Of a stretch of 64,000 nucleotides of DNA, positions 42,677 to 51,982 are shown in pieces; within the stretch, counting starts at the first letter, position 1, and each line of letters opens with the position of its first letter. The notes under the pieces were generated by a model. That model made no database searches. It worked only from the letters and a program-made list of their open reading frames with translations, and was not told where the DNA came from. The translations under genes and the position numbers were made by a program. Source of the DNA: Saccharothrix violaceirubra (lineage in GTDB: Bacteria > Actinomycetota > Actinomycetes > Mycobacteriales > Pseudonocardiaceae); assembly GCF_014203755.1 (NCBI RefSeq), contig NZ_JACHJS010000001.1:3410001-3474000 (forward strand). Reading direction: 5' to 3'.

Positions 42677-44710
42677 TTGCCCCGTTACAGCAGCGAGCAC
42701 CACGTGGTCCTCGACGGCCTGCGCCACGAGGTGCTGCGGACCGGGACACCCGGCGCCAAGGAGGAGTCGCTGCTGACCCTGCGGTCGATGGTGTCCACCG
42801 CGCGGCGCGACGCCGCCGTCGAGGGGACCGGCACGACGGCGGCCCACCACGCGGCGGCCCTGGTCCAGCTCGCCGAGACCGAGTTCGCCACGGCCGAGTT
42901 CGAGGCCTCCGCCCTGTCGTTCGACGCCGCCGAGGCCGTGTTGCGGCGCGGGCCCGACCTGCCGCCGGGCGACCGGCCGGGCCGGGACTGGGCGGACGGC
43001 CTCGCCGAGGTGCGGATCATGCGGTCGCGGGTGAACGGGATGCTGCGGCGGCCATTGTCGGCGATCGCGGACGTGCAGCGGGCGTTGGACCACGACGCGA
43101 GAGCGCACCTGGCCCAGGCGGCGTGGGCTCTGACGCTCGCCGGGTACGACCCTGAGGTCGTGGCGCGGATGGCCGACGCCGACATGCGGTCCGCCACCGG
43201 GGCGCGGCTCGTCCTGGCCGCGCGCATGTCGGCCGTGGCCCACGACCGGCTCGGCGCGTCGGACGCCGAACAGCGGGCGTGGTTGGCGACGTTGGGCGTC
43301 GACCACCGCAGGGTCCTCGCCGTCGACGTGCGGCAGAGCGCACGGCCCGCACCGCCGGTGCGCACGATCGCGGACGTGCCCAGGGGGGCCGCGCTCGACG
43401 AGGCGGGCTTCGTGGTCTCCCGGCTCGGCGGGGACGCACTGGTCGCGGACCTGCTGGCGCACCAGCGGAAGGCGGCCGGGGACGAGGTGATCGCGCTCGG
43501 GCTGGAGGTCCACGCCCTGTGCGCGCTGTCCGACGTGCCGACGGCCGACCGGGTGGAGTCGTTGATCCTGCTCGGCGACGCCTACGCCGACGAGGGGGAC
43601 GTGGCCCAGCTCGACGACGTCGTCCGCTGGTTGCGCCGCCTGGCACGCCAGGGGGAGGTGCCGCGCGCGGAGGCCGTCCGGCTCGCGGCACGTCTCGAAG
43701 CGCGCGTCGTCGAACCGGTGGTGCCGCCCGGCCCGGCGATGGAGGTGGCCGTGCTGTCCTTGATGGACATCGGGGTGGACGTGCCCGACCGGGCGGCGGA
43801 CGCGTTCGGCCTGGCCGCCGAACTGCTCGCGGTGGCCGTCCGGGACCGGCCGTCCGAGCCGTGCTTCCGGCAGTACGGCGCGACGCTGTACGCGTCCGCC
43901 GGGGCGCTGATCGCCGACGACGACTTCGAGGCGGCCGTGCGCGCGTCGGACGAGGCCGAGAAGGCGTACTCCCGCGTGTCCGGCCTCGACGAGCGGATCG
44001 CGGACGTCCGCCTGCGCCGGGCCAGGGCGCTGGCGTCGCTGGGCCGGCCGCTCGGCGTGGTCGCCGACACCCAGCGCTGCCTCGACCACTACGCGGACCG
44101 GCCCGTGCCGGGCCGGGTGTTGGCGCACGCGGCGTTCGCGTGGTGGATCGTCGGCGTGGACCCGCACCGCACCGCGCGGGCCGCCGACACCGTGCTCGCC
44201 GGTCGACCGGAGGACGACCGGGCGTCCGCGGTGATCGCCGCGCAGGTGTCCTACCGCGTGCACCGCCTGCTGGGAGAACGTCCCACGCTCGCCTACGACG
44301 CGCTCAAGGCGCTCGGCGAGTTGGCGTGGCCCGAGGCCGAGGACGGGCCGGTGTTCCCGCTGAGCCTGCCCCGGCGGCTGTCGGCCGTGCTGCGTCCCGA
44401 GGTCGCCGGTCCGGAGCGGTTCGTGCCCGCACGCCTGGTCGGCGGGAAGGCGGACCGGGTGTGCGCGAAGCTGCTGGCCCTGGCCCGTGACCTCCCGCCG
44501 GCCGAGGCCGTGGCGGTGGCGTTGGAGATCCACGCCGTGCGCTCCCCCGCCGGCGTCCCCACCCCGGACTGGGCGGACGCGGTCGCGATCCTGGCCCGGG
44601 CGTACGGACGGCTCGGTCTCGCCCCGGCCGCCGCCGAGGCCGAGGAGCTGCACGCCCGGCTGGACCGCGACCGCCCCCGGTCCTTCCTGGCACGCCTACG
44701 CCGGAAGTGA
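42677..44710 (+). CDS. Large helical TPR-like protein
   Basis: The 677-residue protein starts at TTG 42677 with GGGAGG 8-13 bases before it. It is alpha-helical throughout, with repeated pairs such as AAALVQLAETEFATAEFEAS and YGATLYASAGALIADDDFEA, and two similar halves: a segment with QRALDHDARAHLAQAAWALT and another with QRCLDHYADRPVPGRVLAHA. This points to an internal duplication of about 330 residues. There is no signal peptide or enzyme motif. It may be a scaffold or regulator; no family name can be given. Confidence 0.75.
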   Translation: MPRYSSEHHVVLDGLRHEVLRTGTPGAKEESLLTLRSMVSTARRDAAVEGTGTTAAHHAAALVQLAETEFATAEFEASALSFDAAEAVLRRGPDLPPGDRPGRDWADGLAEVRIMRSRVNGMLRRPLSAIADVQRALDHDARAHLAQAAWALTLAGYDPEVVARMADADMRSATGARLVLAARMSAVAHDRLGASDAEQRAWLATLGVDHRRVLAVDVRQSARPAPPVRTIADVPRGAALDEAGFVVSRLGGDALVADLLAHQRKAAGDEVIALGLEVHALCALSDVPTADRVESLILLGDAYADEGDVAQLDDVVRWLRRLARQGEVPRAEAVRLAARLEARVVEPVVPPGPAMEVAVLSLMDIGVDVPDRAADAFGLAAELLAVAVRDRPSEPCFRQYGATLYASAGALIADDDFEAAVRASDEAEKAYSRVSGLDERIADVRLRRARALASLGRPLGVVADTQRCLDHYADRPVPGRVLAHAAFAWWIVGVDPHRTARAADTVLAGRPEDDRASAVIAAQVSYRVHRLLGERPTLAYDALKALGELAWPEAEDGPVFPLSLPRRLSAVLRPEVAGPERFVPARLVGGKADRVCAKLLALARDLPPAEAVAVALEIHAVRSPAGVPTPDWADAVAILARAYGRLGLAPAAAEAEELHARLDRDRPRSFLARLRRK

Positions 44711-45303
44711 CGATCCGCTCGTAGGTCGCCGCGGTCGGCAGGTGTGCCCGACAGGTGTCGGTCGGCGGTTCGGGCACGCACCCTTCGACGGCGTCCCGCT
44801 CACCTGGCACACGTCGTCGACGGTCGCGGGGCAAGTGGTCCCGGTCTGTGTCGAGGGGCCACCGCCGCCCGGCGACCTCCGGACGAACGGCGGACCGCAC
44901 GGACCCGGTCACCTCGCCAGGGTCGGCCCGGCCGCACCATCCGTCCACTTCGGACTCCAGGTCGGTCCGCGCACGGGAAGCCGTTCCGCCGGGCCGACGA
45001 CCGCTCGTCGGCGAGGGACGCGGCCGGGCCGGTCTCGCGCGCACGGGCCGGACATCGCAGGGTGGCGTTCGAGCCTTCCGGCGAGTCGCGGCCCGTACCC
45101 CACGCACGGACGGGCCGGTAGCCACGCCGGCCCGGATCGGGTGAGACCGGCGTCTCCGAACGCGTCAACGACGCGTAAAGGCGCCTTTCGGTCGCGTCAA
45201 GGACCCGTTTGTGACCCGTTCGGGGCTCCCCCGTCCGATGCACCCTTTCCGGCGTCGTGGCCGTCAAGTGGTGGCGGCCGGGTAGTCGGAAGGGAGCACG
45301 CAC
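44711..45303. other. 593-bp gap upstream of kdp, with palindromes
   Basis: No frame here has a credible start or composition. Two palindromes lie near the kdp side: ACGCGTC with GACGCGT (45160-45176) and AAAGGCGCCTTT (45177-45188), framed by outer GACGCG and CGCGTC. They may be an operator or a terminator-like element of the kdp promoter region. A CTCCCCC at 45226-45232 belongs to the dif-directed heptamer set. Confidence 0.5.
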
Positions 45304-45387
45304 ATGGCCGACCTGGCCTACGCGGTGCTGCTGATCGGGGTCTTCGCGTTGCTCGCGCTCGGCGTCCGTGGTCTGGAGAAGTGGTGA
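45304..45387 (+). CDS. 27-residue membrane peptide leading the kdp operon
   Basis: ATG 45304, with GGGAG about 9 bases upstream, encodes 27 residues: ADLAYAVLLIGVFALLALG forms a membrane helix and the end is RGLEKW. Its TGA overlaps the GTG of kdpF by 4 bp. It is KdpF-like in size but distinct, so the operon begins with two single-span peptides. It probably sits in the inner membrane with the Kdp complex. Confidence 0.7.
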   Translation: MADLAYAVLLIGVFALLALGVRGLEKW

Positions 45388-45485
45388 GCGGCACCGGTGT
45401 GGTGGCCAACGCCGTCGGCGGCGTGCTCGCCCTGGCGTTGATCGGGTACCTGTTCGTCGTCCTGCTCCGGCCGGAGAGGTTCTGA
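45384..45485 (+). CDS. kdpF: Potassium-transporting ATPase subunit KdpF
   Basis: The 33-residue single-span peptide ([20 protein letters not shown] then RPERF) has the RPERF ending typical of KdpF, which stabilises the KdpABC complex in the membrane. It starts inside the stop of the leading peptide and its TGA shares one base with the ATG of kdpA. Confidence 0.92.
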   Translation: MSGTGVVANAVGGVLALALIGYLFVVLLRPERF

Positions 45486-47107
45486 TGTCCTCGACCGCGG
45501 CCGGCCTGCTGCAGGTCGGTGTGTTGTTCCTCGCCCTGGCGGTGGCGTACCGGCCGTTCGGCGACTACATGGCACGCGTGTACGACGCGACGACGCATTC
45601 GCGTGTGGAGCGTGCGATCTACCGCGTGGCCCGGGTGGACCCCGACGTCGGGCAGCGCTGGGGCACGTACGCGTACGGCGTGCTCGGGTTCTCGTTCGTC
45701 GGGGTCGTGCTGCTGTACGTGCTGCAACGCGTCCAGTCCGTGCTGCCGTTGGACTTCGGCCGGGGGAACGTGGCGCCGGGCATGGCGTTCAACACCGCGG
45801 TCAGCTTCGTGACGAACACGAACTGGCAGTCCTACGTGCCCGAGGCGGTCCTGGGCCACACGGTCCAGCTGGTCGGGTTGACCGTGCAGAACTTCGTGTC
45901 CGCGGCCGTGGGCCTGGCCGTGGCGATGGCGCTGGTGCGCGGGTTCGTCCGCCGGCGCACGGACCGCCTCGGGAACTTCTGGGTGGACCTGGTGCGCGGC
46001 ACGATCCGCGTGCTGCTGCCGGTGGCGGGCGTGGCCGCGATCGTGCTCGTCGCCTCCGGTGTGGTGATGAGCTTCGCGTCCGGTGTGGACGTCGACGGCA
46101 CGACGGTCGCCACGGCGCCGGTCGCCTCGCAGGAGGCGATCAAGCTGCTGGGCACCAACGGCGGCGGCGTGCTCAACGCCAACTCCGCGCACCCGTTCGA
46201 GAACCCGGACGGCTGGACGAACCTCGTCGAGGTCTTCCTGGTCATGGTGATCCCGGTGTCGCTGACCCGGACGTTCGGCACGCTCGTCGGCGACCCCCGG
46301 CAGGGCCGGGTGCTGCTGGGCGTGATGGGCGGGCTGTGGTCGGCGATGCTCGCGGTGATCTGGACGGCCGAGGCGCACGGCCTGCGCCCCTTGGAGGGCA
46401 AGGAACTCCGGTTCGGCGTGCCGTCGTCGGCGCTGTTCGCCGACGCCACCACGGGCACCTCCACGGGCGCGGTGAACTCGATGCACGACAGCTACACGGG
46501 CCTGGGCGGCGGTGCGACGTTGCTGAACATGCTGTTCGGCGAGGTGACGCCGGGCGGTGTGGGCACGGGCCTGTACGGCATCCTGGTCATGGCGGTGATC
46601 GCCCTGTTCCTGGCCGGGCTCATGGTCGGCCGCACGCCCGAGTACCTGGGCAAGAAGCTCGGCCGCCGCGAGGTCACGGCCGCCGCCCTGGCGATCCTGG
46701 CCATGCCGACCGTGCTGCTGGTCGGCGCGGGCGTGGCCGCGGTCCTGCCGTCGACACCGGGCGTGCTGGGCAACCCGGGCGAGCACGGCCTGTCGGAGAT
46801 CCTCTACGCCTACGCGTCGGCGTCGAACAACAACGGCAGCGCGTTCGCGGGCATCACGGTCACCGGCGACTGGTTCCAGGCGTCGCTGGGCGTGTGCATG
46901 GCGCTGGGCCGGTTCGTGCCGATCGTGGCCGTGCTGTGCCTGGCCGGTTCGCTGGCCGCGCAACGCGGCACGCCGGTCACCGCGGGCACGCTGCCCACCA
47001 CCGGGCCGCTGTTCGCGACCGTGCTGGCCGGGGCGATCGTGCTGGTCGCCGCGCTGACTTTCGTCCCCGCTCTCGCCCTCGGTCCCATCGCGGAGGCCCT
47101 GCTGTGA
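45485..47107 (+). CDS. kdpA: Potassium-transporting ATPase subunit KdpA
   Basis: The 540-residue channel-like subunit binds and moves K+. Selectivity-filter loops are recognisable in the four MPM repeats: [34 protein letters not shown], the third around [17 protein letters not shown] and the fourth [12 protein letters not shown]. About ten membrane segments are visible. It overlaps kdpB by 4 bp (GTGA). Expression is normally induced by K+ limitation through KdpDE, whose genes are not in this window. Confidence 0.97.
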   Translation: MSSTAAGLLQVGVLFLALAVAYRPFGDYMARVYDATTHSRVERAIYRVARVDPDVGQRWGTYAYGVLGFSFVGVVLLYVLQRVQSVLPLDFGRGNVAPGMAFNTAVSFVTNTNWQSYVPEAVLGHTVQLVGLTVQNFVSAAVGLAVAMALVRGFVRRRTDRLGNFWVDLVRGTIRVLLPVAGVAAIVLVASGVVMSFASGVDVDGTTVATAPVASQEAIKLLGTNGGGVLNANSAHPFENPDGWTNLVEVFLVMVIPVSLTRTFGTLVGDPRQGRVLLGVMGGLWSAMLAVIWTAEAHGLRPLEGKELRFGVPSSALFADATTGTSTGAVNSMHDSYTGLGGGATLLNMLFGEVTPGGVGTGLYGILVMAVIALFLAGLMVGRTPEYLGKKLGRREVTAAALAILAMPTVLLVGAGVAAVLPSTPGVLGNPGEHGLSEILYAYASASNNNGSAFAGITVTGDWFQASLGVCMALGRFVPIVAVLCLAGSLAAQRGTPVTAGTLPTTGPLFATVLAGAIVLVAALTFVPALALGPIAEALL

Positions 47108-49122
47108 CCACCACCGCCCAACGTCCGCCGTCGACACCGCCCCGGGTCGCCGCGGGCACGTTCGACCCGCGGCTGCTCGTCCGCGCGCTGCCGGACGCGC
47201 TGCGCAAGTTCCACCCGCGCCACCAGGTGCGCAACCCGGTCATGTTCGTCGTCTGGGTGGGATCGTCGCTGGTCACGGTGTTCGCGGTCGGGGAGCCGGA
47301 CGTGTTCACCGCGGCCGTGGCCCTGTGGCTGTGGGCCACGGTGCTGTTCGCCAACCTCGCGGAGGCCGTGGCCGAGCGGCGGGGCCGGGCCCAGGCCGAC
47401 TCGTTGCGCCGGGCCCGGCAGGACACCGTCGCGCGGCTGGCCGACGGCCGGACCGTGCCGGGCACCGCGCTGGAGGTCGGCGACCGGGTGGTCGTGGCGG
47501 CGGGCGAGGTGATCCCCGGCGACGGCGACGTGGTCGAGGGCATCGCGACCGTGGACGAGTCGGCGATCACCGGCGAGTCCGCGCCCGTGGTCCGCGAGTC
47601 GGGCGGCGACCGCAGCGCGGTGACCGGCGGGAGCGTGGTGCTGTCGGACCGGATCGTCGTGGAGATCACGGCCCGGCCGGGCGAGACGTTCGTCGACCGG
47701 ATGATCGCGCTGGTCGAGGGCGCGCGGCGGCGCAAGACGCCGAACGAGATCGCGTTGACGATCCTGCTGGCGACGTTGACGATCGTCTTCCTGCTGGCCG
47801 TGGTGGCGTTGCAGCCGTTCGCGGTCCACTCGGGCGGCGAGCAGTCGGTGATCGTGCTGACCGCGCTGCTGGTGTGCCTGATCCCGACCACGATCGGCGC
47901 ACTGCTGTCGGCGATCGGCATCGCGGGCATGGACCGGCTGGTACAGCGCAACGTGCTGGCCGGTTCCGGGCGCGCGGTCGAGGCGGCGGGCGACGTCGAC
48001 ACGTTGCTGCTGGACAAGACGGGCACGATCACGTGGGGCAACCGGCGGGCCACGGAGTTGGTACCGGCCGCCGGCGTGCCGCTGGACCGGCTGGTGGACG
48101 CGGCGCGGCTGTCGTCGTTGGCCGACGACACGCCGGAGGGGCGCAGCGTCGTGGAGCTGTGCGCGGCGGAGCACGGGCGGCGCGCGGAGGCGTCCGAACA
48201 CGAGAAGACCGGCGTGTTCGTGCCGTTCACCGCGCAGACCCGGATGAGCGGCATCGACCTGGACGGTCGCCGGGTGCGCAAGGGCGCGGCCGGCGGGTTC
48301 GTGGTGGACGACGCGGTCCGGGCCGTCGTGGACGACATCGGCCGGCAGGGCGGCACGCCGCTGGTCGTGGCCGAGGACGACGTGGTGCTCGGCGTGATCC
48401 GGCTGTCGGACGTGGTCAAGCCGGGCATGCGGGCGCGGTTCGACCGCCTGCGGGCGATGGGCATCCGCACGGTCATGGTCACCGGCGACAACCCGTTGAC
48501 CGCGAAGGCGATCGCGGCCGAGGCCGGGGTGGACGACTTCCTGGCCGAGGCGCGGCCCGAGGACAAGCTGGCGTTGATCCGACGGGAGCAGGAGGGCGGG
48601 CGGCTCGTCGCGATGACCGGCGACGGCACCAACGACGCGCCCGCGCTGGCCCAGGCGGACGTGGGCGTGGCCATGAACACCGGCACCTCGGCCGCCAAGG
48701 AGGCCGGGAACATGGTGGACCTGGACTCGGACCCGACCAAGCTGATCGAGATCGTGGAGATCGGCAAGCAGTTGCTGATCACGCGCGGCGCGTTGACGAC
48801 GTTCAGCGTCGCCAACGACCTGGCCAAGTACTTCGCGATCCTGCCCGCCATGTTCGCCACGATCCACCCGCAGCTCGGCGCGCTCGACGTCATGCGCCTG
48901 GCCTCGCCCCAGTCGGCGATCCTGTCGGCGGTGGTGTTCAACGCGCTGGTCGTCGTGGCGCTGATCCCGTTGGCGCTGCGCGGCGTCCGCTACCGGCCGT
49001 CCGGCGCGTCCGCGCTGCTGCGGCGCAATCTGCTGGTCTACGGGCTGGGCGGCGTCGTGGCGCCGTTCGCCGGTATTTGGTCGATCGACCAGCTCGTCCG
49101 TCTGATTCCGGGGATCGGGTGA
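47104..49122 (+). CDS. kdpB: Potassium-transporting P-type ATPase KdpB
   Basis: The 672-residue pump subunit has the P-type motifs: TGES in [12 protein letters not shown] (actuator), the phosphorylation site [11 protein letters not shown], nucleotide-binding [12 protein letters not shown] and the hinge [20 protein letters not shown]. The IPTTIG motif in TM4 is the Kdp-type [14 protein letters not shown]. It hydrolyses ATP to drive K+ through KdpA. Codon use and length are normal, and the gene is intact. Confidence 0.97.
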   Translation: MTTTAQRPPSTPPRVAAGTFDPRLLVRALPDALRKFHPRHQVRNPVMFVVWVGSSLVTVFAVGEPDVFTAAVALWLWATVLFANLAEAVAERRGRAQADSLRRARQDTVARLADGRTVPGTALEVGDRVVVAAGEVIPGDGDVVEGIATVDESAITGESAPVVRESGGDRSAVTGGSVVLSDRIVVEITARPGETFVDRMIALVEGARRRKTPNEIALTILLATLTIVFLLAVVALQPFAVHSGGEQSVIVLTALLVCLIPTTIGALLSAIGIAGMDRLVQRNVLAGSGRAVEAAGDVDTLLLDKTGTITWGNRRATELVPAAGVPLDRLVDAARLSSLADDTPEGRSVVELCAAEHGRRAEASEHEKTGVFVPFTAQTRMSGIDLDGRRVRKGAAGGFVVDDAVRAVVDDIGRQGGTPLVVAEDDVVLGVIRLSDVVKPGMRARFDRLRAMGIRTVMVTGDNPLTAKAIAAEAGVDDFLAEARPEDKLALIRREQEGGRLVAMTGDGTNDAPALAQADVGVAMNTGTSAAKEAGNMVDLDSDPTKLIEIVEIGKQLLITRGALTTFSVANDLAKYFAILPAMFATIHPQLGALDVMRLASPQSAILSAVVFNALVVVALIPLALRGVRYRPSGASALLRRNLLVYGLGGVVAPFAGIWSIDQLVRLIPGIG

Positions 49123-49123
49123 C

Positions 49124-49651
49124 ATGCTCAAGCAAACCGTCGCGGGACTGCGCGTCCTGCTGGTGCTGACCGTCCTGACCGGTGTGCTCTACCCGCTGGC
49201 CGTGTGGGGTGCGAGCCGACTGCCGGGCCTGCGGGACCGGGCCGAGGCGGTGGACACCACGCTGGTGGCCGTCGACCGCGAAGGCGACGAGTGGTTCCAC
49301 CCCCGTCCGTCGGCCGCCGTCCCGCCCGCGTCGGGCGGGTCGAACAAGGGCGAGCACAACGCCGAGTACACGGCCGTGATCGCCGACCGCCGTGCCGCCG
49401 TGGCCCGCCGCGAGGGCGTGCCGCCCGACCGGGTGCCGCTCGACGCCGTGACCGCGTCGGCGTCGGGGTTGGACCCGCACATCAGCGTGGAGTACGCGTT
49501 GTTGCAGGTGCCGCGCGTGGCCCGGGCGAACGGGCTGGACGAGCGGCGGGTGCGGGAGTGGGTGGCCGGGTGCACGGAAGGTCGGGTCGCGGGGTTCCTG
49601 GGCGAGCCGGGGGTGAACGTGACCGCGCTCAACCGCGCGCTGCGTCGGTGA
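49124..49651 (+). CDS. kdpC: Potassium-transporting ATPase subunit KdpC
   Basis: The 175-residue subunit has one N-terminal span (LRVLLVLTVLTGVLYPLAVW) and the periplasm-facing domain with FHPRPSAA, the conserved GGSNKG and the DPHIS motif (SASGLDPHISVEYALLQ). It starts one base after the kdpB stop. It is slightly short for the family. Its last 23 bp overlap the ribD remnant on the other strand. KdpD and KdpE genes, often next, are absent. Confidence 0.95.
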   Translation: MLKQTVAGLRVLLVLTVLTGVLYPLAVWGASRLPGLRDRAEAVDTTLVAVDREGDEWFHPRPSAAVPPASGGSNKGEHNAEYTAVIADRRAAVARREGVPPDRVPLDAVTASASGLDPHISVEYALLQVPRVARANGLDERRVREWVAGCTEGRVAGFLGEPGVNVTALNRALRR

Positions 49652-49981
49652 CGCGGGCGACGAGTCGCACGTCCGTGCCGACGCGGGCCGCGTCGACCAG
49701 GTCCAGCCGGCGGATCCGCGACAGGGTGCGGATGCCCGCGTCGGCCAGGCCGCTCTTCCCGGACCCCGGCAGCGTGGGGGCGACGTAGTCGACGACGCGG
49801 TCGACGAAGCCGTGCGCGAGGAAGGCGCCGCCGGCGTCGGGCCGCCTTCCCGGAACACCGCCCCGATGTCGCGGGCGGACAGGCCCCGCACGGCCGCGGG
49901 CAGGGCCAGTCCGCGCGCGGCTCGCGGGACGCGCAGGACGTCGGCCACGCCGTCGAGGTCGTCGACACTCAGTGCGCCCAC
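49629..49981 (-). pseudogene. Remnant of a RibD-type reductase domain
   Basis: The minus strand reads LPAAVRGLSARDIGAVFREGGPT, where the family has SVLLEGGPT, and then, after a shift of frame, GGAFLAHGFVDRVVDYVAPT, DAGIRTLSRIRRLDLVDAAR and VGTDVRLVARV. This is the C-terminal third of a RibD/deaminase-reductase (riboflavin synthesis). Inserting one base after CCGACGC near 49845 restores the frame, so a 1-nt deletion broke it; the N-terminal part is also missing. Confidence 0.75.
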
Positions 49982-50085
49982 TGGGCCTCTCCTTCGGGCG
50001 GCGACGGCGTCCGGGTGTCACGATCGCATGCCGCCGGGCGGGGCGGCCGAGGGAGCCCCCGTCGGTACGGGCGGCGCCCCGGGGC

Positions 50086-50538
50086 CTAGCCGTACAGGTC
50101 GGCCCAGGTCGGCACGTACGGCGTGACGAGCAGGCGCATGCCGGCCTCGGCGGGCAGCCGGTCGCCCTTGCGGGAGTTGCAGCTGCGCGCGGCACGGCCG
50201 CAGCACGCCACGGTGTTGAGCCAGCTCGTCCGCTCGCCGCCGCGCGACAGGGGCGTGATGTGGTCGACGGTGTCGGCCGGTCCGCCGCAGTAGGCGCACC
50301 GGTGGCCGTCGCGTCTGAGCACGCCCCGGCGGGACCAGCGCGGCGGGCGGGCGTAGCGCCATCTGGTGACGACGTAGCGGACGAGGCGCACGACGCGCGG
50401 CAGGGGGAAGACACCGATCGTCGAGTCGACCTCGGCTTCGTGGATTTCCGCCACCTTGCGCACCAGCATCCGGACCGCGTGCGGTACGGACACGGTGTGC
50501 AGCGGCTCCATGCTGGCGTTGAGAACGAGAACGCCCAT
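50086..50538 (-). CDS. HNH endonuclease
   Basis: The 150-residue protein from ATG 50538 begins GVLVLNASMEPLHTVSV, the usual start of this widespread actinobacterial HNH family. The nuclease core is RRDGHRCAYCGGPADTVDHI with the catalytic His in DH, then PLSRGGERTSWLN and SCNSRKGDRLP. Between WLNTVACC and SCNSRKG it carries about five extra residues (GRAAR) compared with the common AACRRCN spacing, so the second zinc pair is unusually placed. A hairpin and a 26-residue reading frame precede it. Confidence 0.9.
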   Translation of the reverse strand: MGVLVLNASMEPLHTVSVPHAVRMLVRKVAEIHEAEVDSTIGVFPLPRVVRLVRYVVTRWRYARPPRWSRRGVLRRDGHRCAYCGGPADTVDHITPLSRGGERTSWLNTVACCGRAARSCNSRKGDRLPAEAGMRLLVTPYVPTWADLYG

Positions 50539-50581
50539 GACCGTGCACCCCCTTTCTTCGAATACCGACCGGAATGACAAC

Positions 50582-50617
50582 GAAGCCGCCCGTGCCGGGG
50601 TTCCGGCGGGCGGCTTC
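50582..50617. terminator. Hairpin (terminator or attenuator) upstream of the HNH gene
   Basis: GAAGCCGCCCG (50582-50592) pairs exactly with CGGGCGGCTTC (50607-50617) around a 14-base loop. It lies 19 bp after the stop of the 26-residue frame and 43 bp before the HNH start on the minus strand, so it can end the first transcript or attenuate the second. Confidence 0.7.
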
Positions 50618-50636
50618 CGTCATGACCGTGCGCGGG

Positions 50637-50717
50637 TCATATCGGGAAGCCCAGGTCGTCGACCAGGCACGACAGGTACGGGAAATGGGTGTCACGACCC
50701 CTGTCCACGACCCGCAC
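50637..50717 (-). CDS. 26-residue reading frame (possible leader peptide)
   Basis: GTG 50717 has an excellent ribosome site, GAGGAG six bases upstream. The product is RVVDRGRDTHFPYLSCLVDD followed by LGFPI, short but with normal composition. A hairpin lies directly downstream and then the HNH gene. It may be a leader peptide or a small stand-alone protein. The rest of the 346-bp gap (50539-50884) holds nothing more that I can support. Confidence 0.5.
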   Translation of the reverse strand: MRVVDRGRDTHFPYLSCLVDDLGFPI

Positions 50718-50884
50718 GGCGACTCCTCGACGCTGGTTTTCCGTTGCGCGCACAGTTTTTCCGACGGTCCGGAGCGGCGTCAATCGGATTGACGCACGGA
50801 TGTCGCGGCGGTGTCGGGGAGGCGACTTCACGGCGATTGATCCGGAAGTGGATCTTGTCTGGTGTGAACGGTGTTTTCGGCTGC

Positions 50885-51982
50885 CTACAGGTCGGCGAAC
50901 ACCGTACCGGGGTCGCGGTGGGGCGGACCGGCGGGCCACCACCCGCCGTCCCGGCGCACGTAGCCGAACCAGCGGCCGTCGCGGGCGTGGCGCAGTTGCC
51001 GGTCCGCGACCGTCCACCTGTTGCGGGTGACGGCGGCCTCGGGCAGCTCGGCCCGGTGCCAGGCGCCGGCCGCGCGGGACGCCTCGGCCTTCGACGGGGT
51101 CCACGCGTCCTCGAACGCGGCCAACCCGGCAGGCCCGGCCTGCCGCCAGGCGGCCACGGCCCGGGGATCGGCGCCCAGCCGCCCGGCCAGTTCCGGCACG
51201 GTCGCGGCGAGCCGGATGCGGTCGCGCCGGTCGTCGTAGGACGGCCACTCGCCGGTCGCCAGCACGTCGCGGGCCTTGGCCGCCGCGTCGGCGACGAGCA
51301 GCGCGAGCACCTCCACGTCCAGGCCCGGCACCGGTTCGAGGTCGGGCAGGGCCACCGGGTCCGGTCCGGTCGGCGACTCCGGCAGCTCGCCCGCGACCGC
51401 CGCGAACGCCTCCGCCGCCGGGACGCCCCGGATGCGCGGCCGGGCACCGGCGACCACCTCGTCCTGCGTGCGCCCGCGCACCAGCAGCACCAGCCACGGA
51501 TCGGCGTCGAGCAGCCACGCCACCTGGTGGCACAGCGCCGCCGCGTGCCGGCACGGCGTGTCCCAGCCCGGACACGTGCAGTCCGGGTCGAGGTCGCCGA
51601 TGCCGGGCAGCAGCGGCACGCCCACGTCGTCGGCCGCCTCGACGAGTTCGCGCGGCAGTTCCCGGTCGAGCAACGCGGCCAGGTAGCCGGCCTTGACCGC
51701 GACCTGGGCCAGGAACCGGTCCCACTCGGCGTCGGTGAACACCGGCAGCGACACGGTGGCGTGGAACGCGTCGTCGTTGTCGGCGACCGTGGCGGCCAGG
51801 CGGCCGGGGCCGGCGGTGATCGTGCCGACCAGGCCCGCGTTGGCCCACTTGCGGCCCTGCCGCACGACGGTCTGGTCGAGCGTGGTGTCCTCGAACGCCT
51901 GGAGCCAGGCCCGTCCCCACCACGACCGGGTCCGCCGGGCGCCCTTGCCGAACGCGGGGTAGCCCCGCACGCGCTCGGTCAC
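50885..51982 (-). CDS. SWIM zinc-finger protein
   Basis: The 365-residue protein from GTG 51982 begins TERVRGYPAFGKGARRTRSW and contains the SWIM motif CTCPGWDTPCRHAAALCHQ (CxC..CxH, residues about 130-148). An helical domain follows, and a terminal tryptophan-rich part (DGRWFGYVRRDGGWWPAGPP). SWIM proteins of this kind are the constant partner of a SNF2 helicase; the start overlaps the SNF2 stop by 4 bp, so the two are coupled. A role in DNA repair or restriction is assumed but not shown. Confidence 0.88.
   Translation of the reverse strand: MTERVRGYPAFGKGARRTRSWWGRAWLQAFEDTTLDQTVVRQGRKWANAGLVGTITAGPGRLAATVADNDDAFHATVSLPVFTDAEWDRFLAQVAVKAGYLAALLDRELPRELVEAADDVGVPLLPGIGDLDPDCTCPGWDTPCRHAAALCHQVAWLLDADPWLVLLVRGRTQDEVVAGARPRIRGVPAAEAFAAVAGELPESPTGPDPVALPDLEPVPGLDVEVLALLVADAAAKARDVLATGEWPSYDDRRDRIRLAATVPELAGRLGADPRAVAAWRQAGPAGLAAFEDAWTPSKAEASRAAGAWHRAELPEAAVTRNRWTVADRQLRHARDGRWFGYVRRDGGWWPAGPPHRDPGTVFADL

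Noticed and set aside
44800..45303. A 167-codon minus-strand frame in the gap before kdp
   Set aside because: Composition is Arg/Pro-rich without any recognisable motif or ribosome site.
44711..45303. A c-di-AMP (ydaO-type) riboswitch upstream of kdp
   Set aside because: I looked for its conserved elements and did not see them; only short palindromes are present.
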